From assembly GCF_002843605.1 (NCBI RefSeq), contig NZ_CP025263.1, positions 6,685,501-6,749,500 of the forward strand: a stretch of DNA of 64,000 nucleotides, read 5' to 3'. Source of the stretch: Pseudomonas sp. S09G 359 (GTDB lineage Bacteria; Pseudomonadota; Gammaproteobacteria; Pseudomonadales; Pseudomonadaceae). The translations under genes were made by a program, and so were the position numbers. The notes beneath the pieces are model-generated. The model saw nothing but the letters and a program-made list of their open reading frames with translations, had not been told where the DNA came from and did no database searches. Position 1 is the first letter of the stretch. Every line of letters begins with the position of its first letter. Positions 26,985 to 35,158 of this stretch are shown piece after piece.

Positions 26985-27773
26985 CTATGACCCTCGGCGC
27001 TCGAGCAACCCATCCTGGACCCACTGTTTCAGCCATGTAACGGCTTGCAGGGAGGCACCCTCTGCATAAGTGACTGCCAGTTCGGCGCACAGTTCTGAAA
27101 AACTCCAGCCGGTGGTCACCATGCCCGCCAGGGCTGCACTTTGCGCCGGGTCCAGGCTGCGGTAATGGCACACGTTTTCATGGCGCCACACCAGGCAGAT
27201 GTGCGCCGAGTCCAGCGCCTGGCTGTCGGGGAAGTCCGCTGCCTCCTTGCTGGCACGCCAGAGTGCCACCGAGTTGAAGCGGCACAGCAGCTGCTGCACC
27301 GAAGGCGCCAGGGTTACCTGCAAGCCCGGCCAGTCTTCCGCCGGCAGTTGCGCCATGGCATTCAGCGTCAACGGCTGCCCTTGCGGCGCGTCAAATGCCA
27401 GGGTGAATGCCCATTCCAGCCGCGCCAGTTCGGCCAACGGCGCGCTTTGCTCGGCTACCAGATGCTCAAGGATAAACGCCGGGAACCGTTCACCCAGCCA
27501 GCGCAGGCTGTAATGGGCCGACGGATAACGGCGCAGGTAAACCGCGGTCAACGCCGCAAACTCGTCGTCCCCCAGCCAATACCAGATGGCGCCGAAGTCA
27601 TGGCGCAGTACTTCCTGCAAGCGCGACAGGTAAGCGTTGTGATAAATCGCCAGGCCGGTATCCACATCCAGCGTCGGCCCGCCCAGCAACGTAGCGGCAA
27701 AACCACTGTTGGCCACGGGGGTTTCAGCTAACAGGTGTTCTTCGAACGCCAACTGCCAATCGGTCAGGCGCAT
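26985..27773 (-). CDS. bufC: bufferin partner protein BufC (DUF2063 family)
   Basis: A 262-residue protein of the DUF2063 type, once called a putative DNA-binding domain and now seen as the partner subunit of MNIO enzymes in bufferin-like RiPP pathways. The N-terminal helical domain (1-95) contains GLAIYHNAYLSRLQEVLRHD, the family hallmark, followed by a C-terminal domain that probably guides the precursor to the enzyme. It overlaps the upstream bufB gene by 10 bases, so the two are translationally coupled. No DoxX-type bufD gene follows; the next gene is cfa. Confidence 0.85.
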   Translation of the reverse strand: MRLTDWQLAFEEHLLAETPVANSGFAATLLGGPTLDVDTGLAIYHNAYLSRLQEVLRHDFGAIWYWLGDDEFAALTAVYLRRYPSAHYSLRWLGERFPAFILEHLVAEQSAPLAELARLEWAFTLAFDAPQGQPLTLNAMAQLPAEDWPGLQVTLAPSVQQLLCRFNSVALWRASKEAADFPDSQALDSAHICLVWRHENVCHYRSLDPAQSAALAGMVTTGWSFSELCAELAVTYAEGASLQAVTWLKQWVQDGLLERRGS

Positions 27774-28609
27774 AACGCTCTCCTGGCCAGGGCGGTGGCG
27801 CCCAGTTCACGGGCCTTGCTCAGTTCGGTGAGCAGCTCTTCGAACGGCGGAAAATGGTCATCGCGCTCCAACAAGGTCGAGACCGGCCCCAGGTGCTCAA
27901 GCGTCTGCTGATACAGCGCCCACACCGGATCACACACCGGGTGGTCATGGGTATCGACCACGTAATCGCCGTAGTCCATATGCCCGGCCAAGTGGAGTTG
28001 GCGGATGCTTTCGGGCGGCAAGCTGTGAATAAACGTCCAGGCATCAAAGCCATGGTTACGCGAACTGACATACACATTGTTCACGTCCAGCAACAGCTGG
28101 CACCCGCTGAGATGCGCCAGGGCCTTGAGAAATTCCCACTCGGTAAATTCATCAGCCTTGGCGCGTACATAGCTGGAGACGTTTTCCAGCACCAATGGCC
28201 GCTGCAGCACGTCCTGCACTTGGCGAACGCGGGCGGCCACGTGGTAGAGGCTTTCTTCGGTGTAAGGCAGCGGCAGCAGGTCATGCAACTGGTGCGCGCT
28301 GCCACGGCTCCAGCACAGGTGATCAGAAATCCACGCCGGCTGGATGCGCTCGGCCAGGGCTTTGATGTGTTTCAGGTAGTCGGTATCGAGGGCATGCGGC
28401 CCACCGATGGACAGGGACACCCCGTGCATCACAAGGGGATAACGCTCGGCTATCGCGTCCAGGTAGTACAAGGCTTTGCCGCCCTGCACCAGATAGTTCT
28501 CGGAGATCACTTCAAACCAATCCACGGCCGGCGACTGTTCAAGGATCTGCTGGTAGTACTCACTGCGTAAACCCAGGCCGTAACCCAGAGTTGGAAGGCA
28601 AGCGGACAT
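27764..28609 (-). CDS. bufB: MNIO-family iron enzyme BufB (DUF692)
   Basis: A 281-residue TIM-barrel enzyme of the multinuclear non-heme iron oxidative family. These enzymes convert Cys side chains of precursor peptides to heterocycles such as thiooxazole in bufferins. Likely iron ligands lie in MHGVSLSIGG, ISDHLCW, LVLENVSSY, LLLDVNNVYVS, HLAGH and DTHDHPV, all intact. AGGAGT precedes the start. It lies between the precursor bufA and bufC. A strong GC hairpin sits in the bufA-bufB gap. The modified product is inferred from family knowledge. Confidence 0.9.
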   Translation of the reverse strand: MSACLPTLGYGLGLRSEYYQQILEQSPAVDWFEVISENYLVQGGKALYYLDAIAERYPLVMHGVSLSIGGPHALDTDYLKHIKALAERIQPAWISDHLCWSRGSAHQLHDLLPLPYTEESLYHVAARVRQVQDVLQRPLVLENVSSYVRAKADEFTEWEFLKALAHLSGCQLLLDVNNVYVSSRNHGFDAWTFIHSLPPESIRQLHLAGHMDYGDYVVDTHDHPVCDPVWALYQQTLEHLGPVSTLLERDDHFPPFEELLTELSKARELGATALARRALCA

Positions 28610-28631
28610 GACTCACTCCTGGGCAAAGTGT

Positions 28632-28660
28632 CCGCGGCGCTGGGGGGGCAGCCGCCGCGG
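28632..28660 (-). terminator. bufA-bufB intercistronic hairpin (attenuator or mRNA-stabilising)
   Basis: CCGCGGCG (28632-28639) pairs with CGCCGCGG (28653-28660) around a 13-base G-rich loop, in the 68-base gap between the precursor and enzyme genes. No T tract follows. Such hairpins commonly lower downstream expression so that RiPP precursor exceeds enzyme. Confidence 0.55.
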
Positions 28661-28677
28661 TTGCACTCGTTGGCCGG

Positions 28678-28932
28678 TTACTCGCCGACTTTGCCGCCCG
28701 CCTTGGTGCAGGCATCGGCACTGGCCATGGCCTTGAAACCCTGGCCTTTGCATGAGCCCTGGCCTTTGCAGGCGTGGTCCTTGGTTTTGCAGTCGTTCTG
28801 GCCTTTGCAGGCGTTGATGCCGTAGCAGTGCACAGCGCTGTCGGCAGCCTGAGCCTGGGTAACGACACCCGCAAACAGAGTAGCGGCGGCCATTGCGAGA
28901 GCGGCACCAGCAGCGGCGGATTTAATGTTCAT
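28678..28932 (-). CDS. bufA: bufferin-type metallophore precursor BufA
   Basis: An 84-residue precursor with a Sec signal peptide ([20 protein letters not shown], then AGVVTQAQA). The mature part of about 54 residues has six Cys in [23 protein letters not shown] and ADAC contexts, with three CKGQ repeats, the pattern of periplasmic bufferins (DUF2282 and relatives). The Cys are expected to be modified by BufB/BufC and to bind copper or another thiophilic metal in the periplasm. The start at 28932 has GAGG nine bases upstream; an in-frame ATG at 28947 is less likely. Confidence 0.88.
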   Translation of the reverse strand: MNIKSAAAGAALAMAAATLFAGVVTQAQAADSAVHCYGINACKGQNDCKTKDHACKGQGSCKGQGFKAMASADACTKAGGKVGE

Positions 28933-28966
28933 TGTTGTAGTCCTCATGATCGGTAGTGGAGCCGGT

Positions 28967-28983
28967 CTGAACGGATTGTTCAG
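28967..28983. promoter_or_regulatory. inverted repeat upstream of bufA
   Basis: CTGAAC-GGATT-GTTCAG, a perfect 6-bp inverted repeat with 5-base spacer, 35 bases before the bufA start. A second one (ACCGC-N7-GCGGT, 29014-29030) lies further upstream. No regulator is identified, and neither matches the Zur consensus. Confidence 0.4.
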
Positions 28984-29049
28984 TCTCGACATACCACTAG
29001 AGTGAGGCCCCCTACCGCCGTTACAGCGGTGGGCAAATATTTCTAAAAA

Positions 29050-30930
29050 TTATTCTTCCAGCTTCAACAGCGGTTCCTGAAAGCGCAGCAAACGCCCGGC
29101 ATTGCCCAGCACCAACAAGGTGCTGAGGTTATGCAACACCGCTGCAATCATCGCCCCTGCGGCGCCTAACCAGCCAAACGCGGCGAACACCACGATGGCC
29201 AGGGTCCAGCCCAAACCAATGATCACGTTGACCTGCAACGTCTGCCGGCACTGGCGACTCAAGCGCACACAGGTGCCGAGACGACGCAGGTCACTGCCGA
29301 TCAACACCACGTCCGCCGAGGCCAGCGCGATATCCGCCCCGCCCGCCCCCATCGCCACGCCGACCACACCGGCCTTGAGCGCCAGGGAGTCATTGATGCC
29401 GTCGCCCACCACCATGGGCCGAAAACCGCTGCCGATCTCGCCCAACACGCGGTTGAGTTTGTCTTCCGGCAAGGCCTGGGCTTCGACGTCGCTGATGCCC
29501 ACCTCCAGCGCCAGGCTGTCGGCGACACTTTGGCGGTCGCCGGTCAGCAGTAATTGGCGGCCCAGGCCCAATTCCCGGAGTTCCTGCAAGGCCTGACGGG
29601 CTTCCGGCTTGACGCTGTCGGCCAGCAGCAGCCAGGCGAGGAATTGCCCGTTCAGCGCCAGCCCGGCAATCGGACCGTCGTGGTTCGGGACGGCCGTGGT
29701 GGCAATGTCCAATTGCTCGAACAACTCGGGGCGGCCCAGCGCGGCCTCGCCCTCTTCAGTTTGCGCAACAACGCCCAGGCCTTGGCGTTCGCGGATGTCG
29801 GTCAGCGCTAACGGCCGCGTTCCCAACCCCGCCAGTGCGCGGCTGACCGGGTGGCTGCTGGCCGAGCCGAGGCTGGCCGCGAGGTTCAGCAACCCTTGGC
29901 GGTCTGGCGCGGTGGTCTCGATGGACTGCAACCGCAGGGTGCCAAAGGTCAGCGTGCCGGTCTTGTCGACCACCAGCGAGGTCAGGTCCGCCAACTCTTC
30001 CAGGAACGCCGAGCTGCGAATCAAAATCCCATGGCGCGCCGCTACCGCAATCCCGGCAATCGCCGTGGCCGGTGCCGACAGCACCAGCGCACACGGGCAC
30101 GCCGCCACCAGCACGGCCAACATGGCCTGGGCGTCGTTGGTGACAAACCAGGTCACCGCCGCCAGCAACAACACCAGCACCATATAGCTGCCGGCATAGC
30201 GCTCCAGCAGCCGCGTGATCGGCGGCTTGGAGCGCTCGGCGTTCTGCATCAGCGCGATAACTTTGCCCAAGGTCGATTCAGTACCGGTGCGCGTCACCTC
30301 AAGGCGCAGCAAGCCATCGAGGTTGATCGCCCCACCAAACACCTGCACGCCCGCGCTGGCTTCCAGGGGCACCGACTCACCGGTGATCGGCGCCGTGTCC
30401 AGGCTCGCCTGGCCGGACAGCACCACGCCATCGGCGGGCACGCGGTCGCCGGCGCGCACTTCGACGATATCGCCGGTGTGCAGCGTGGCGTTGTCCACTT
30501 CAACAATACTGCCGTCGGCCTGCACCCGGCGCGCATGGCTGCGGGTCAGTTTGCCGAGGGCGTGGATCGCTTCCTGGGAGCCGATCACACTGCGCTCTTC
30601 CAGTACATGGCCAAAGATCATGATGATCGGCAGCAGTGCGGCGGTCAGCAGGTCGCCGGTGGCCCACGCGCCCATCATCGCCAGCGCGATCAGTTGGTCG
30701 GTGATGCCGTGCAGGCTCGGAAAGCGCAGGCTGTACCAGGCCGACCGCATCACCGGCACCGCCACCAGCAGGGACGCCACGCCGAGCAACAACTGGCTCA
30801 CGCCACTCTGGTCCGGCGCCAGCCAGCGCCACACCAGGCCCAATATCAGCAGGCCCAAGGCCAACATGGCCAAGGTCAATTGCCGGGCAGCGCTGCGCTG
30901 CTCGGCGGAGGTCAGCATGGGTGCGCTCAT
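29050..30930 (-). CDS. hmtA: P1B-type heavy-metal ATPase, HmtA-like
   Basis: A 626-residue P-type ATPase. About eight membrane helices surround the actuator motif TGES (near 200), the membrane metal motif CPC (near 279), the phosphorylation site DKTGTL (near 319), the SHPVSRAL HP motif and GDGIND (near 510). There is no N-terminal metal-binding domain. The neighbourhood of SPFH genes and a Zur box matches the PA2435-2439 locus, whose PA2435 (HmtA) was described as a copper/zinc importer, unusual for this class. Direction of transport is inferred from that homologue. It overlaps the upstream gene by 4 bases. Confidence 0.87.
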   Translation of the reverse strand: MSAPMLTSAEQRSAARQLTLAMLALGLLILGLVWRWLAPDQSGVSQLLLGVASLLVAVPVMRSAWYSLRFPSLHGITDQLIALAMMGAWATGDLLTAALLPIIMIFGHVLEERSVIGSQEAIHALGKLTRSHARRVQADGSIVEVDNATLHTGDIVEVRAGDRVPADGVVLSGQASLDTAPITGESVPLEASAGVQVFGGAINLDGLLRLEVTRTGTESTLGKVIALMQNAERSKPPITRLLERYAGSYMVLVLLLAAVTWFVTNDAQAMLAVLVAACPCALVLSAPATAIAGIAVAARHGILIRSSAFLEELADLTSLVVDKTGTLTFGTLRLQSIETTAPDRQGLLNLAASLGSASSHPVSRALAGLGTRPLALTDIRERQGLGVVAQTEEGEAALGRPELFEQLDIATTAVPNHDGPIAGLALNGQFLAWLLLADSVKPEARQALQELRELGLGRQLLLTGDRQSVADSLALEVGISDVEAQALPEDKLNRVLGEIGSGFRPMVVGDGINDSLALKAGVVGVAMGAGGADIALASADVVLIGSDLRRLGTCVRLSRQCRQTLQVNVIIGLGWTLAIVVFAAFGWLGAAGAMIAAVLHNLSTLLVLGNAGRLLRFQEPLLKLEE

Positions 30931-31961
30931 TGTTCGGCTCCCTGGATGATCAAGCGGGAGTCGTCTTTAGGGTCGACCGTGGTAACAGAGCCGGCCTGGC
31001 CGAGAATCTTCGGCAAGCGCTCGCGGTACAGGCGCAACAGCAAGCCCGGGTCTTTCACCTGGGCCAGGCTGGCAACGGCTGCGGTTTGCGCCTGGGCATT
31101 GGCCAGGCGCTCGCTGGCCTGGGCGTGGGCCACTTGCACCAGGCGGTCGGCCTGCTGGTTGGCGGTCTGGGTAAGTTTTTCCGCGTCGGTGCGCGCGTTG
31201 GCCACGGCTTTGTCGGCTTGCTGGCTGGCGGTGAGCACCGCATTGAAGGCATTCACCGCCGGGCCCGGCAGACTCGATTGCACGTCGACGCGGGTAGCTT
31301 CGATGCCCAAGCCCAAGCCGGCGGAGGTCAACTCCGCCAGGCGTTTATTGATGCCTTGCACCAGGTCACCGCGCAGCCGTTCGCGGCGTTCGGCGGCGCC
31401 GTTGTCGGTGCCGATCAGCTCCGGGCGCGCTACCAGGATTGTGTCCAGGTCACGTGCGGCCGTCAGCGCCACTGCGCTGCGCGTCACCAGGCGATCCAGC
31501 GCGGGCAGCACATGCGCGCCCTGCAACACAAAGGCATAGGGCTCGGTGACCTTGTAGAACACCCGTACATCCAGCTGCACCACGCCGGCGTCGCCGGTCA
31601 GCAGGTAACCGGAGCCAGCCAGGGCATCGCTGAGCGGCGTAGCGAATGTCGCCACGCGGTCGGCCTGCACCGCCGCATCGGAGCGCAGCAGGTTTTCCAC
31701 CCGCCGCTCGATCACGCGATCGGCCGCCGGCAACAGCACCACCTGCTCGAACGGCTGTGGCCAGGCCAGCAGCAGGCCGGCATTCTGGATGCGGTCCAGG
31801 GCACCGAAATGCAGGACCACGGCGCGGTTCTGCGGGTCGATCTGGCGCACATTGGAAAACGCCCAGGCCAGCGCGGCCAACACGGTCACCGCGTACAGCG
31901 CCAGGAAGGTCAGGCGCCCGGCCTGAATCCAGGGGCTGTCCGGGCTGTGGCGCTCGGTCAT
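30927..31961 (-). CDS. SPFH/HflK-like membrane protein
   Basis: A 344-residue protein with one N-terminal transmembrane helix (about 14-36) and an SPFH/Band 7 domain (about 38-225, VRQIDPQNRAVVLHFGAL). An Ala/Gln-rich coiled coil (about 225-300) completes it. These proteins assemble large membrane-attached rings. It resembles HflK but is not the hflX-linked copy. Its start overlaps the stop of the HflC-like gene and its end overlaps hmtA, so it belongs to the four-gene unit under the Zur-like box at 34893. A scaffold role for the metal ATPase is inference. Confidence 0.85.
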   Translation of the reverse strand: MTERHSPDSPWIQAGRLTFLALYAVTVLAALAWAFSNVRQIDPQNRAVVLHFGALDRIQNAGLLLAWPQPFEQVVLLPAADRVIERRVENLLRSDAAVQADRVATFATPLSDALAGSGYLLTGDAGVVQLDVRVFYKVTEPYAFVLQGAHVLPALDRLVTRSAVALTAARDLDTILVARPELIGTDNGAAERRERLRGDLVQGINKRLAELTSAGLGLGIEATRVDVQSSLPGPAVNAFNAVLTASQQADKAVANARTDAEKLTQTANQQADRLVQVAHAQASERLANAQAQTAAVASLAQVKDPGLLLRLYRERLPKILGQAGSVTTVDPKDDSRLIIQGAEQ

Positions 31962-32947
31962 GGCTGAACGTCCTTGGGCCCGTCGACCAACGCGCGGAAT
32001 GGCGCCGCGTCGGTGCGCAGGATTATTTTGGTACCCGGCGTGACCACCGTACCCAGGGTGTCCAAGGAACGCAGCAAGTTGTACAACTGCGGGTTGCCGG
32101 CGTAGGCACGGCCATAGATCTGCGCCGCTTCAACCCGCGATTGCGCTTCGATATCGGCGGCTTTCACTGTGGCATCGGCCTGCACGATGCGCGCATCACG
32201 CTCGGCGGCGGAGCGGATCTGCGCCGCTTCACGCTTGCCCACGGCGGTGCGTTCGGTGGCGATGGTTTCACGCTCGGCGCGCATGCGGTCGACCGTGGCG
32301 GTTAGGGTTACCGAGGGCAAGGTCAGCCGCTCGATACCCACCTGGGCCACACGCACGCCATAGGTGGTGAGCAATTGTTGATCAATCTGCTGACGCAACT
32401 GCGCCTCGAAATCGGCGATGCGCACCTGGCTGGCGTCGGTGTTGATCAGGCTGGACAGATCAAAGCTGGCCGCCGTGGTTTCCAGCGCCGAGCCGACAAA
32501 GGTGCGGATCTGCCGCGCCGCCTCATCCGGCTGGTTCTGCACCGCGCGCATAAAGCGCTGCACATTGTCGGCATCGCCCTGCACCTGCCACGCCACATAG
32601 GCCTGCACGATGATGCGCAAGCCATCGCGGGTGCCCACATCCTGCAAGCCGCTGGAGGTGGTGCGCAGGCGCAAGTCCACCGGGATCGCCGCTTCGAACG
32701 GCGCCGGCCAGCGCCAGCCCAGGCCCGGCTCCAGCAGCACCCGCGACGGGTTGCCGAAACGCGTGATCACCGTGGCTTCACCGGAACGCACCTGCACCAG
32801 GCTCGCCGCCGCTACGGCAAACAGCACCAGCAACAGCGCCCAGGCCATGCGCCGCCAAGGGAACGGGCCGGCCGCCTGCTCATCGCCGTGATGATGGTGG
32901 TGGTGATGGCCATGATGATGACCGTGATCGTGAGAATGAGCGCTCAA
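31958..32947 (-). CDS. HflC-like SPFH protein with a His-rich N-terminus
   Basis: A 329-residue SPFH protein. Residues 1-22 contain thirteen His (HSHDHGHHHGHHHHHHHGDE), an obvious metal-binding tail on the cytoplasmic side if the following helix (about 30-50) is a standard anchor. The SPFH domain (about 52-240) includes TRFGNPSRVLLEPGLGWRWPAPFE, and a coiled coil follows. The start is TTG at 32947 with AGGAG seven bases upstream. It overlaps the next SPFH gene by 4 bases. The His tail fits zinc sensing or delivery to HmtA, an inference. Confidence 0.85.
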   Translation of the reverse strand: MSAHSHDHGHHHGHHHHHHHGDEQAAGPFPWRRMAWALLLVLFAVAAASLVQVRSGEATVITRFGNPSRVLLEPGLGWRWPAPFEAAIPVDLRLRTTSSGLQDVGTRDGLRIIVQAYVAWQVQGDADNVQRFMRAVQNQPDEAARQIRTFVGSALETTAASFDLSSLINTDASQVRIADFEAQLRQQIDQQLLTTYGVRVAQVGIERLTLPSVTLTATVDRMRAERETIATERTAVGKREAAQIRSAAERDARIVQADATVKAADIEAQSRVEAAQIYGRAYAGNPQLYNLLRSLDTLGTVVTPGTKIILRTDAAPFRALVDGPKDVQP

Positions 32948-32959
32948 CAGACAGACTCC

Positions 32960-34864
32960 TTATTGAACGGCTTTACGCGGCACCGAGGGATCGGCCGGCA
33001 AGGTAAAAGAACGCAGATCGATCGTCGGTGCGCCATCGGCGCCCAGGCGGTGATCCAGAATCAGCAGCTTGGCGTGGGCCAGGCCCTGGCTGAGTTGGCC
33101 CAGGTACTGCTCCAGCACGAAGGCGCGACCAGCGCTGGCATAGGCTTTTTGCTCGGCGGCAAAACGCAGGTCGGCGGCCTGGGCGCCGGCACTCACCTCA
33201 CGGGCGGTGGCCAACGCCTGGTCGCGGGCGGTGCTGGCTTGCAGCAAGGCCTGGTTCGTCTGTTCACCGGCGGCGCCGCGCTCGCGGGAGATCAACGCCT
33301 GGGCGCCGATCTGTGCCGCTTGCACACCGTGGTAGGCGTTGGCGGCACCGGCCGGCGGGTGGATGGCTTCCACCACGGTGGCGAGGATTTCCACGCCGCT
33401 GTCGAGTTTGTGCAGATCGGCTTGCACCGCGCGGCCGATTTCGTCGGCCAGACGCGTGCGTTGTTCGCCGAGCAATTCATCCAGGGTACGCGAGGCAAAA
33501 TCGTGCACCAGAATGCGGCTGGCAGTGCTGCGGATCAGGGTCGGCACATCCGCGCTGTTATAGGTGGCGGCCAGCGCGGCCCGGTCAGTGAGGCCGATGC
33601 GGTAGACGAACCGCACATCCATATTGACGATCTGGAAGCTCTGCTTGTCGCCGCTGCTGCTGGCGATCACCTGGGATTTGTCGTTGACATGGCTGGCGTC
33701 CCAGAGTCGATTGGCAATCGCGGGCGGCGGGCCTTCGGCGGGCGCCAGGTCAGGTTTTGCAGCCTCGCTGACGCTGGTGGCCAGTTCGTGTACCACGCCA
33801 TTTTCCACGCTGATCACACGGCCCAGCGGCCACGGCAACCCGGCATGCAGGCCCGGGCCAAAGACTTCCACGGGTTTGCCAAAGCGCTCATAAATCCCAC
33901 GAGCTTGCAGGGGTACTTCGTGCACGCCGGTCAGCGCCCAGCCGACGGCCAGCACCACCAGCAACACGGGCAAAAACGCCCGGCGCATGTAGGTAAAAGC
34001 CCAGATCTGGCGCAGGTCGATGCCGAAGCGGTTGTGCAATTCATGCTGCAAGGCGAGCAGGGGTTGGGGTGGCCAGCGCAGCAGGTCGGCGATAAAACTC
34101 TGCGCCATCAACCGCGGTTCGAGGCGTGGCTGGCGTGGGCTGAACAGCGACAGCACGGCCCTTAATAAAAACTCCAGCGCCACCAGCGCTGGCAACAGAC
34201 CAACCAGTGTCGCCAGGCGCAGCGGCCAGACCGACTCCGCGCCCGCAAACAGCAGGCAAATCGCACTGATCACCAGGCACACAATCGCCACCCGGCTCAA
34301 CTGCGCCAGTTGCCCAGCTTCCGGCCATTGCGCAGCAGTTTCCTGGGCCAGGCGACGCTCGAACACCAGCAAGCCAAACGCCAGGGCCAAGCCCAGCGCA
34401 GCGCCGATGCTGGCGGATTGACCGACCGCCGCAGCCGGCAAGGCCAGGTTCCAGAACTCGATAATGCTGACCAGCGCCAGCAGCGACCACCCCGCGAGCC
34501 ACAGCACCGGCGCGCCAATCTGCCCGACAACGCGGCCCAGCGCACGTGCGTAGCGGCCCGCGTCTTCACCCGGCAACTCAGCCGCCGGTTCTTCCAGCGC
34601 CTGGGCGCGCCAGTCGGCCACCCACCACGCCGACTGCAACCCGGCCACCAACACCAGCAACGCGCACGCACAGTTGATCAACACCACGGGCCAGACCGAC
34701 AGCGGCGCAAACAGTGCAACAAACAGCGCCAGCACCCAACCCGCAACCGCCAGCACCGTCAGGCTGATCCCGGCTTGCCGCAACCGGCGTGCATGGAACA
34801 CCCCTTGTTGAAAACGCGCGAGGCCCTCAACCGAGGCGCCGTCAGCTTCCAGATCCAATTGCAT
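32960..34864 (-). CDS. large polytopic SPFH protein, first gene of the hmtA unit
   Basis: A 634-residue protein joining an N-terminal membrane region of about six helices (residues 30-250) to a further helix near 305 and a C-terminal SPFH/HflK-like domain (about 325-620; YERFGKPVEVFGPGLHAGLPWP). It resembles PA2439-type proteins. The ATG at 34864 is taken as start; a GTG at 34885 is also in frame and neither has a strong ribosome site. A Zur-like box ends 28 bases upstream. The fused architecture is unusual for the SPFH family. Confidence 0.82.
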   Translation of the reverse strand: MQLDLEADGASVEGLARFQQGVFHARRLRQAGISLTVLAVAGWVLALFVALFAPLSVWPVVLINCACALLVLVAGLQSAWWVADWRAQALEEPAAELPGEDAGRYARALGRVVGQIGAPVLWLAGWSLLALVSIIEFWNLALPAAAVGQSASIGAALGLALAFGLLVFERRLAQETAAQWPEAGQLAQLSRVAIVCLVISAICLLFAGAESVWPLRLATLVGLLPALVALEFLLRAVLSLFSPRQPRLEPRLMAQSFIADLLRWPPQPLLALQHELHNRFGIDLRQIWAFTYMRRAFLPVLLVVLAVGWALTGVHEVPLQARGIYERFGKPVEVFGPGLHAGLPWPLGRVISVENGVVHELATSVSEAAKPDLAPAEGPPPAIANRLWDASHVNDKSQVIASSSGDKQSFQIVNMDVRFVYRIGLTDRAALAATYNSADVPTLIRSTASRILVHDFASRTLDELLGEQRTRLADEIGRAVQADLHKLDSGVEILATVVEAIHPPAGAANAYHGVQAAQIGAQALISRERGAAGEQTNQALLQASTARDQALATAREVSAGAQAADLRFAAEQKAYASAGRAFVLEQYLGQLSQGLAHAKLLILDHRLGADGAPTIDLRSFTLPADPSVPRKAVQ

Positions 34865-34892
34865 CCACTCAACGCCCGTCCGCACACAATTA

Positions 34893-34905
34893 GTTACGAT
34901 ATAAC
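34893..34905. promoter_or_regulatory. Zur-like box upstream of the SPFH-hmtA unit
   Basis: GTTACGATATAAC matches the GTTATAATATAAC sites of this window at 11 of 13 positions. It is 29-41 bases before the chosen start on the minus strand. Confidence 0.7.
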
Positions 34906-35158
34906 ACGCAGCGTGAAATTTTTGTTTGGTGAGGGCAGAACTCTTAACTACCGCACCTTCTAACGGCCCTGAAAATATTCTGTGTTCTCGAAAAATCAGC
35001 TACCTAGCCGAACGGTCAGTTGTTCGGTACTGCGCGATTCAGCACCATCCGCCCCCACGCCATTCAGGCGCTCTCCCACCGGCATCACTCAATTAACACG
35101 ACGGTGTTTGAGTCTTTCTGCACGCTAAAAAAGGAAGTGATATGGAAGGCACCCACCT

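Noticed and set aside
29014..29030. ACCGC-N7-GCGGT as an hmtA terminator
   Set aside because: The stem is 5 bp and no T run follows, so it is not a convincing intrinsic terminator.
28933..29049. Zur box upstream of bufA
   Set aside because: No GTTATA-type palindrome is present in this gap; control of the bufferin genes by Zur is not supported.
32375..34165. 596-codon open frame on the plus strand
   Set aside because: It is antisense to two SPFH genes whose domains are clear.
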